Source of the DNA: Callorhinus ursinus
Lineage: Eukaryota; Chordata; Mammalia; Carnivora; Otariidae
Assembly: GCF_003265705.1 (NCBI RefSeq)
Contig: NW_020313285.1
Coordinates: 15,256,050-15,320,049 of the forward strand
Reading direction: 5' to 3'
DNA length: 64,000 bases
Numbering within the stretch: the stretch's first letter is position 1; every line of letters starts with the position of its first letter. Made by a program: the position numbers and the translations under genes. The notes under the pieces are model-generated. The model ran no database searches and was not told the DNA's origin. It saw nothing but the letters and a program-made list of their open reading frames with translations. This document shows positions 56,463 to 64,000 of this stretch, one piece after another.

Positions 56463-57143
56463 AGGACAGATGTTCAGATTGCTTTTCATATCATGTGTTG
56501 GATTATAAGTCTTTATGATTCATGTACTAACAAATCAGTACAAAACCGGAGTTTTTTCATGATATCCCATTAACTTTAAAGTCGTCACTATCAAAACATC
56601 AGTTTAGATGCAACTCTGATGAAATGATCCTTAGCTCCTCTCTGTTTTTCTGCTATCTCTGATTGAGTACACTGTAATTAACAAGGTGGTATATGAAAAG
56701 GATGGTTCTAAGTGAGATAGGTAGACTAATTCATCTCCCAACTTCTTTCAACATTTTGCCTTTCTATTCTTCTATCTTCAGACCCTCCTGCATATTTCTT
56801 GGAATATAATTCTTTAAATGCTTTATTCTCCTTTAGCTGTCATTTGGAAAACTGATAAAGTCATCTTGCCTTAGCATGATGCTACAGAGGAATTAATTTC
56901 TATCAGACCCCCAACTCCTGCTTTCAGGCAGGCCCTGCATCTAGCCAACCACAGCAGAAGAGCTCACACACTTCATCATTTGAAAGTGTCAGACGAGCTG
57001 GACTATCACTTGAAACCAGAAGTTTCCACTTAGCAGCTGATATTATTCACATAGATCACAAATATCAGAGCTGGGTGCAGGTGTTCCTAGGCAAGATGCT
57101 TAGAATTATGAAGGGAAATTAAAAAAAAAAAAAACACTAAAAT
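56463..57143. other. No recognised feature
   Basis: Unique-looking, with an A-run at 57121-57134. Confidence 0.5.
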
Positions 57144-57376
57144 AAGATCCTGAGAGAGGGGCGCCTGGGTGGCTCAGTTGGTTAAGCAACTGCCTTCGGC
57201 TCAGGTCATGATCCTGGAGTCCTGGGATCGAGTCCCGCATCGGGCTCCCTGCTCGGCGAGGGGCCTGCTTCTCCCTGTGACCCTCCCCGCTCTCATGTAC
57301 TCTCTCTCTCTCTCATTCTCACTCTCTCAAAATAAATAAATAAATCTTTAAAAAGAAAAAAAAAGATCCTGAGAGA
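57144..57376 (+). mobile_element. SINEC, plus, with 14-bp target-site duplication
   Basis: The element is 57158-57362 and well preserved (GGGGCGCCTGGGTGGCTCAG, CGAGTCCCGCATCGGGCTCC). The perfect repeat AAGATCCTGAGAGA lies at 57144-57157 and 57363-57376. Confidence 0.98.
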
Positions 57377-57439
57377 ATCAGAAGTGAGATTCTGCTCTTA
57401 TTTATAGACATGAAAAGTTTTTCCCCTTGAAAATCCAGA

Positions 57440-57552
57440 TGCTTAAGAACTTGAGTGTGTGTTATGTATACTTATGTATACCTGTATGTAAGTGTGTACA
57501 TATGTGTACCTGTGTATAAAAGTATATGAAGGGGTGTATGTGTATATGTAAC
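57440..57552 (+). repeat. Imperfect TG/TA-rich low-complexity tract
   Basis: Degenerate GTGTGT, ATGTATACC and GTACATATG units. Confidence 0.75.
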
Positions 57553-57739
57553 ACTCAATTTGTGCACATACCCACATAACTAAACCATTATCTGGAGAGT
57601 TTATTTTAGCTCAGAAGTATCATAGACAATCCACTTATGATTGTGAGTGATTCCTTTCCCCTTCTGATAATTTACAGTAATTACAAGTCCTTCTGCAGTT
57701 TAGTTTAGTTTTAAAGATGATATCAGGAAACCAGAGTCC

Positions 57740-57962
57740 TTTGCCTACTACTGCTCTATCTGGCACCCTCTATAATTTAATGGCTGTATAATCTTGGACA
57801 GATTACTTAGCCTTATTAAAATTCATTTTCCTCATTTACAAAACAGAGGACATGTAATTGAGAAGCATATAGTGAGTAGTGCATAAGAGAAAACGTGTAA
57901 AACTAGCACACAGTCTAGATATCTAATAAATATTAGTTATTGTTGCTTTTGCTATAATTATT
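57740..57962 (+). mobile_element. MIR, plus
   Basis: AATGGCTGTATAATCTTGGA, CAGATTACTTAGCCTTATTA, TTCATTTTCCTCATTTACAA and AATAAATATTAGTTATTGTT follow the MIR consensus layout. Confidence 0.82.
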
Positions 57963-59321
57963 ATTACTGCTGCCATCACTACTAGTATAACATTCAGCAC
58001 ATGCAGTCCATACAATTTCTGTTGTTCCTTGGAGCTTCTGTGGCTAGCTATCTCCAAATATGTTACAAATTCAGATATCAGAAAGGGAATTTATTGATGT
58101 TGGACATTTTAAATAAAAGCTGAAATTTTATGAACTGCTACGAATGATCTCCACTCATGCCAAGTTTCTATTAGGAAGTGAAAAGTATTTGTAATATTAA
58201 CAATTGCTCCTAATTTATCTGGCCATATGACTGTCAGATTTTATTAATGTGAGACTCACCTATAAATCTAATATTGCAATCCTGCCTGAGGAAAAAAAGT
58301 ATACATCTCTGATTGAGTTTCTGTGATTGAATAAATTTTTTAAAAGTCAATTTTAAAAAATTATCATTTATTATCAGTATTAAATATCATTTATTAAGTA
58401 TATGTCAAGTACTCTTTTAGATCATTTATATTTTGTGAAGTTTGAAAAATACCCATATTTATTAATATTATCCTGAATGCATACATGAAGTTTCTGGAGC
58501 ATAGCATGTTATTATTTCTAATAATATCCACATGGTTCCCTTGTTTCCAGTTCTTACACTTGGGGTGATGTGATGAGAGCCAGATAGATTCAAACTTTAT
58601 ATACATAAGGAGTCTGTATGTTAGGAGAGGAATCCTGAAAAAATGAATGTGGGTTCTTATGTCTGTTATCTCCCTCCCTCCTGATAGAGTCTCCCTGGAA
58701 ACATAATGGAAGGGATCCTGAGTTCTTGCTCTAACCTGTTGGAATAAATAAATCTATCCAAGGGAAAGATAAGACTAGGGTCTCCAGCTTTACAACCCAG
58801 GGGATGACTTCAGTCTCACACTCTAGAGTTCTCTTACTATGTAAATCAGTCATAAGTTAACCTCCACGGGTTGCTTTTAGACAAGGCCAAGTTTGAGTAA
58901 AAGTTACTCTAAAAGAGCTCTACCTGTGCTGAAACATAAAAATATTTTCTCCACAGCCCCAGATATATATTATTAAATTTAAACTCACACAACACTGTTT
59001 TATCCCCATATTTCTTTTCCAGAAGGGGAATTGAGGGTCAGAAAATTTAAGAAAATTTTTTTAACTCCATACAACTAGTGAGGAGAAGATTTATGATTAA
59101 AACTGATGTTTGTCTGATGTGAAAGCTTTTTGGTGGCTAAAATGCTGGTTTGAAAGACAAACTTCGGGAGTACATATTTCACATTTTACTTTTCATCATA
59201 CCTACACCTAAGTGACTCTGAGAGTATTAGCATCTTACCTCCTGTTCTAAGGTTTTTCTGAGATTATACACAGTTAACCACTTACAGACGTGTTGGAAGT
59301 GGAAGAAGAAAACAACTGGTC
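57963..59321. other. No recognised feature
   Basis: About 1.36 kb of unique-looking sequence up to the L1 5' end. Confidence 0.5.
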
Positions 59322-59607
59322 GGGGGACGGAGCAAGATGGCAGAGGAGTAGGAGACCTGGATTTTGTCTGGTCTCAGGAATTCAGCTGAATAGGAATCAA
59401 ACCATTCTGAACACCTATGAACTCAACAGGAGATAGAAGAAAAGAATAGCAACAACCCTCTGAACAGAGAAGCGACCACTTTCTGGAAGGTAGGACGTGC
59501 GGAGAAGTGAATCCGAGGCGATATTCGGGAGGATAGACGGCGGGGGAGGGGCCTCCGTCGGCCGCTTCTGGCAAGTGCTAGAGCCGCGGAGCACAAAATC
59601 GGAATTT

Positions 59608-60246
59608 TTAGAAGTCGGCTCCGCTGAGGGAGGTAACTCCAGTGGCTAAGCGGGGGGTGGAACCCTCACGGGACAGTGTGGTCTCAGGACCCTCAGGGTC
59701 ACAGAAAGACCGGGGGTGCCTGAGTGCGGCAGAGCTCCCAGGTATCGGAGCAGGGAAGCCGGCTGCAGAGACGGAGCCGAGGCGCGGGCTCTCAGCTCGG
59801 GGTTGCCATACACCGTGATCCGCGGCCCAGTCGGACCACTGCTCCTCCAGCAGGGACCCAACAAGTGGCAGATCCGGGGAGACTCCCCTCCCTCCCCCGA
59901 GAGGAGCAGCGCAGGAGTGCACCGCAGGGATCTGCTGGGTTTGGAGACTCCACACGGGGTCGGGTGCCAGAGATAGAAACGCTCGGTGACAGGCCGGGTG
60001 AGCAAGCAGTGCGGCCAGAGACCGGGGAGACGGGAGTGACTGCTTTTCTCTGGGGGCGCACTGAGGAGCAGGGCCCCGAGTTCTCAGCTTCTCCAGGGCG
60101 GAGATTGGGAGGCTGCCATTTTCACCCTGTTCCTCCAAAGATGTACCAAGAGCTTGCAGGGAACAAAAGCTCCCGAGAGCAAACCCGAGCGGATTGCTTA
60201 GCATAGACCGACAAGGGCGGAGAAATTCCGCCTCCCGCAAAGACAT
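59608..60246 (-). other. Antisense open frame in L1 5'UTR, 212 codons (ORF0-like position)
   Basis: Counterpart of 41365-42006 in the second L1. ATG at 60246, stop at 59608-59610, 212 codons against 213. Shared pieces include GFALGSFCSLQALGT, LSLAPDPVWSLQTQQIPAV and SLEEQWSDW. Between the copies the frame absorbs indels without a stop (around QGENGSLPISALEKL versus ESENGGLPISTWRSR). No known domain. Confidence 0.4.
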
Positions 60247-60305
60247 TTGGGAACCACGGCAACAGGCCCCTCCCCCAGAAGATCAGCACGAACAGCCAGC
60301 CAAGA

Positions 60306-60705
60306 NNNNNNNNNNNNNNNNNNNNNNNNNNNNNNNNNNNNNNNNNNNNNNNNNNNNNNNNNNNNNNNNNNNNNNNNNNNNNNNNNNNNNNNNNNNNNNN
60401 NNNNNNNNNNNNNNNNNNNNNNNNNNNNNNNNNNNNNNNNNNNNNNNNNNNNNNNNNNNNNNNNNNNNNNNNNNNNNNNNNNNNNNNNNNNNNNNNNNNN
60501 NNNNNNNNNNNNNNNNNNNNNNNNNNNNNNNNNNNNNNNNNNNNNNNNNNNNNNNNNNNNNNNNNNNNNNNNNNNNNNNNNNNNNNNNNNNNNNNNNNNN
60601 NNNNNNNNNNNNNNNNNNNNNNNNNNNNNNNNNNNNNNNNNNNNNNNNNNNNNNNNNNNNNNNNNNNNNNNNNNNNNNNNNNNNNNNNNNNNNNNNNNNN
60701 NNNNN
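60306..60705. other. Assembly gap (400 N)
   Basis: Exactly 400 N's. The flanking bases align to 41306 and 39945 of the other L1, which are 1,360 bp apart. The missing piece covers the A-rich 5'UTR and most of ORF1. Confidence 0.99.
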
Positions 60706-60945
60706 CCAGGAGGCACAGAGAACCCCTCTCAAAATCAATAAAAATAGGTCAACACCCCGACATCTAATAGTAAAACTTACGAGTCTCAGAGACAAAGAGA
60801 AAATCCTGAAAGCAGCTCGGGAGAAGAGATATGTAACCTACAATGGTAGAAACATTAGATTGGCAACAGACCTATCCACAGAGACGTGGCAGGCCAGAAA
60901 GGACTGGCATGATATCTTCAGAGCACTAAATGAGAAAAATATGTA
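60706..60945 (+). pseudogene. L1 ORF1 C-terminal fragment after the gap
   Basis: Frame open from the gap edge to TAG at 60944-60946, with KINKNRSTPRHLIVKLTSL, EKRYVTYNGRNIRLATDLS and TETWQARKDWHDIFRALNE of the RRM and C-terminal domain. In the other copy ORF1 continues QPRILYPAISH; here a stop (ATG TAG) ends it slightly early. The N-terminal coiled coil is hidden by the gap. Confidence 0.88.
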
Positions 60946-61159
60946 GCCAAGAATACTATATCCAGCTAGGCTGTCATTGAAAATAGAAGGAGAGAAAAAA
61001 AGCTTCCAGGACAAACAAAAACTAAAGGAATTTGCAAACACGAACCAGCCCTCCAAGAAATCTTGAAAGGGGTCCTCTAAGCAAAGAGAGCCTAAAAGCA
61101 ACATAGATCAGAAAGGAACACAGACAATATACAGTAACCGTCCTCTAACAGGCAATACA

Positions 61160-64000
61160 ATGGCACTAATTTCATATCTTTCAATAGTTACCCTGAATGT
61201 AAATGGGCTAAATGCCCCAATCAAAAGACACAGGCTATCAGATTGGATTAAAAAACAAGACCCAGCATAAGCTGTCTGCAAGAGACTCATTTTAGACCCA
61301 AAGACACCCCGAGATTGAAAGTGAGGGGGTGGAAAACCATTTACCATGCTAATGGACACCAAAGGAAAGCTGGGGTGGCAATTCTTAAACAAATTAGATT
61401 TTAAAACAAGGACTGTAATAAGAGATGAAGAAGGACACTATATCCTACTTAAAGGGTCTATTCAACAAGAAGATCTAACAATTGTAAATATCTATGCCCC
61501 TAACATGGGAGCAGCCAATTATATAAGCCAATTAATAACAAAAGCGAAGAAACACATTGACAAAATACAATAATAGTGGGGGACTTTAACACCCCCCTCA
61601 CTGAAATGGACAGATCATCTAAGCAAAAGATCAACAAGGAAATAAAGACTTTAAGTGAAACACTGGATCAAATGGACTTCACAGACATATGCAGAACATT
61701 CCATCCCAAAGCAACGGAATACACATTCTTCTCTAGTGCCCATGGAACATTCTCCAGAATTGATCACATCCTAGGTCACAAATCAGGTCTCAACAGGTAC
61801 CAAAAGATTGGGATCATTCCCTGCATATTTTCAGACCACAGTGCTTTGAAACTAGAACTCAATCACAAGAGGAATCAGAAAGAACTCAAATACATGGAGG
61901 CTACAGAGCATCCTACTAAAGAATGAATGGGTCAACCAGGAAATTAAAGAAGAATTTAAAAAATTCATGGAAACCAATGAAAATGAAAACACAACTGTTC
62001 AAAATCTTTGGGATACAGCAAAGGCAGTCCTGAAAGGAAACTATATAGCAATACAAGCCTTTCTCAAGAAACAAGAAAGGCCTCAAATACACAACCTAAC
62101 CCTACACCTAAAGGAGTTGGAGAAAGAACAGCAAATAAAGCCTAAACCCAGCAGGAGAAGAGAAATCATAAAGATCAGAGCAGAAATCAATGAACTAGAA
62201 ACCAAAAGAACAGTAGAACAGATCAACGAAACTAGGAGCTGGTTCTTTGAAAGAATTAACAAGATTGATAAACCCCTGGCCAGACTGATCAAAAAGAAAA
62301 GAGAAATGACCCAAATCAACAAAATCATGAATGAAAGAGGAGAGATCACAACCAACACTACAGAAATAAAACAATTATAAGAACATACTATGAGCAACTC
62401 TATGCCAGCAAATTAGATAACCTGGAAGAAATGGGTGCATTCCTAGAGATGTATCAACTACCAAAATAGAACCAGGAAGAAATAGAAAACCTGAACAGAC
62501 CTATAACCACCAAGGAAATTGAAGCCGTCATCAAAAATCTCCCAACAAACAAGAGCCCAGGGCCAGATGGCTTCCCAGGGGAATTCTACCAAACATTTCA
62601 AGAAGAATTAATACCTATTCTCCTGAAACTGTTCCAAAAAATAGAAATGGAAGGAAAACTTCCAAACTCATTTTATGAGGCCAGCATTGCCTTGATCCCC
62701 AAACGAGACAAAGACCCCATCAAAAAGGGGAATTACAGACCAATATCCTTGATGAACATGGATGCAAAAATTCTCACCAAAATACTAGCCAATTGGATCC
62801 AACAGTACATTAAAAGGATTATTCACCACGACCAAGTGGGATTTATCCCTGGGCTGCAAGGTTGGTTCAACATCCGCAAATCAATCAACGTGATACAATA
62901 CATCAACAAAAGAAAGAACAAGAATCATATGATACTCTCAATAGATGCAGAAAAAGCATTTGACAAAGTACAGCATCCTTTCTTGATCAAAACTCTTCAG
63001 AGTATACGGATAGAGGGTACATACCTCAATATCATAAAAGCCATCTATGAAAAACCTACAGCGAATATCATTCTCAATGGAGAAAAGCTGAGAGCTTTCC
63101 CCCTAAGGTCAGGAACATGGCAGGGATGTCCACTATCACCACTGCTATTCAACATAGTATTAGAAGTCCTAGCCACAGCAATCAGACAACAAAAAGAAAC
63201 CAAAGGCATCCAAAGCGGCAAGGAGGAAGTCAAACTCTCACTCTTTCCAGATGATATGATACTTTATGTGGAAAACCCAAAAGACTCCACCCCAAAACTG
63301 CTAGAACTCATATAGGAATTCAGTAAAGTGGGAGGATATAAAATCAATGCACAGAAATCAGTCGCATTCCTATACACCAACAACAAGACTGAAGAGAGAC
63401 AAATTAAGGAGTCGATCCCATTTATAATTGTACCCAAAACCAAAAGATACCTAGGAATAAATCTAACCAAAGAGGCAAAGGATCTGTACTCAGAAAACTA
63501 TAAAATACTCATGAAAGAAATTGAGGAAGACACAAAGAAATGGAAAAACGTTCCATGCTCATGGATTGGAAGAACAAACATTGTGAAGATGTCAATGCTA
63601 CCTAGAGCAATCTACACATTCAGTGCAGTCCCCATCAAAATACCATCCACTTTTTTCAAAGAAATGGAACAAATAGTCCTAAAATTTGTATGGAACCAGA
63701 AGAGACCCCGAATAGCCAGAGGAATATTGAAAAAGAAAAGCAAAGCTGGCGGCATCACAATTCCGGACTTCCAACTCTATGACAAAGCTGTCATCATCAA
63801 GACAGTATGGTACTGACACAAAAACAGACACATCTATCAATGGAAGAGAATAGAGAGCCCAGAAATGGACCCTCAACTCTATGGTCAACTCATCTTTGAC
63901 AAAGCAGGAAAGAATGTCCAATGGAAAAAAGACAGCCTCTTCAACAAACGGTGTTGGGAAAATTGGACAGCCACATGCAGAAGAATGAAACTGAACCATT
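61160..64000 (+). pseudogene. L1 ORF2 (endonuclease/reverse transcriptase), broken, partial at right edge
   Basis: ATG at 61160 starts MALISYLSIVTLNVNGLNAP, the endonuclease N-terminus, but a TAA appears after about 36 codons near 61268. Later pieces: GDFNTPLTEMDRSS and [12 protein letters not shown] with SDHSALKLE (61576-61926, endonuclease catalytic region), the spacer (61967-62380), and the RT (62647-63315) with [20 protein letters not shown] and [16 protein letters not shown]. The RT catalytic box reads FPDD instead of FADD at 63244-63255. Further stops: TAG at 63313-63315 (CAG in the other copy) and TGA near 63817 (TGG in the other copy). Inactive. Confidence 0.93.

Larger units (their letters stand above)
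59322..64000 (+). mobile_element. 5'-complete L1, plus, running off the right edge
   Basis: Starts GGGGGACGGAGCAAGATGGC, equivalent to the 5' end of the minus copy at 42294. 5'UTR 59322-60305, then 400 N's (60306-60705), ORF1 C-terminal part (from 60706), ORF2 from 61160 to beyond the window. ORF2 has several nonsense codons, so the copy is inactive. The 5' flank GAAGAAGAAAACAACTGGTC would be tested against the 3' flank outside the window for the target-site duplication. Confidence 0.96.

Noticed and set aside
59724..60206. 160-codon sense-strand frame in the L1 5'UTR
   Set aside because: Its counterpart in the other copy (41890-41546) stops much earlier, so the frame end is not kept. High GC explains it.
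60198..60795. Frames of 164-250 codons across the N gap
   Set aside because: Ns are translated as unknown residues, so the frames are artefacts, except the ORF1 end after 60706.
1..64000. CRISPR arrays, operons, riboswitches, phage or bacterial defence systems
   Set aside because: The sequence is mammalian, with SINEC, MIR, L1 and ERV content. No array of regular spacers and no prokaryotic gene layout.

Overview
This is mammalian nuclear DNA from a caniform carnivore. The marker is a dense set of about 22 tRNA-derived SINEC elements. Each starts GGGGCGCCTGGGTGGCTCAGT or a decayed form of it and ends in a CT-rich stretch plus an AAATAAATAAATAAAATCTT tail. The subfamily look (CTTCGGCTCAGGTCATGATC, CACAAGCAGGGGGAG) fits bears, seals and mustelids better than dogs, but that is inference. 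I find no intact host gene. The window reads as an intergenic or deep intronic region built almost entirely of layered retrotransposons.

Layout: 1-806 is the 3' end of a young L1 (plus). 0.8-12.8 kb is mostly unique DNA with scattered SINECs, a MIR, and old L1 pieces at 6.7-7.4 and 9.0-10.1 kb. At 13.2-13.9 kb lies a deleted Mutator-like (MULE) DNA transposon with about 90-bp terminal inverted repeats. 15.2-16.6 kb is a 5'-truncated young L1 (minus). 17.2 kb has a MER5A relic, and 18.2-19.05 kb a processed TRMT10C pseudogene. 20.3-23.3 kb holds several short L1 3'-end insertions and a nested inverted SINEC pair. 23.3-28.6 kb is an ancient L1 (minus) broken up by SINECs. 31.6-44.6 kb is a second ancient L1 (minus). 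It is split by two SINECs, by another old L1 3' end, and by a full-length 7.07-kb younger L1 (35227-42294, minus) flanked by an 11-bp target-site duplication. 45.5-57 kb has LTRs, MIRs, SINECs and more ancient L1. 59322-64000 is the 5' part of a second full-length-type L1 (plus); it contains a 400-N assembly gap and runs off the right edge.

Both 5'-complete L1s have broken ORF1/ORF2 genes, so neither looks able to retrotranspose. Both keep an antisense open frame of 212-213 codons in the GC-rich 5'UTR with matching start and stop, in the geometry of primate L1 ORF0. This is the most interesting signal in the window. GC-driven chance and shared ancestry are not excluded.

Target-site duplications allow relative dating: ancient L1s first, then internal L1/SINEC insertions, then the young L1s and SINEC tails. 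I found no tRNA, rRNA, CRISPR, operon or defence-like system, as expected for this type of genome.
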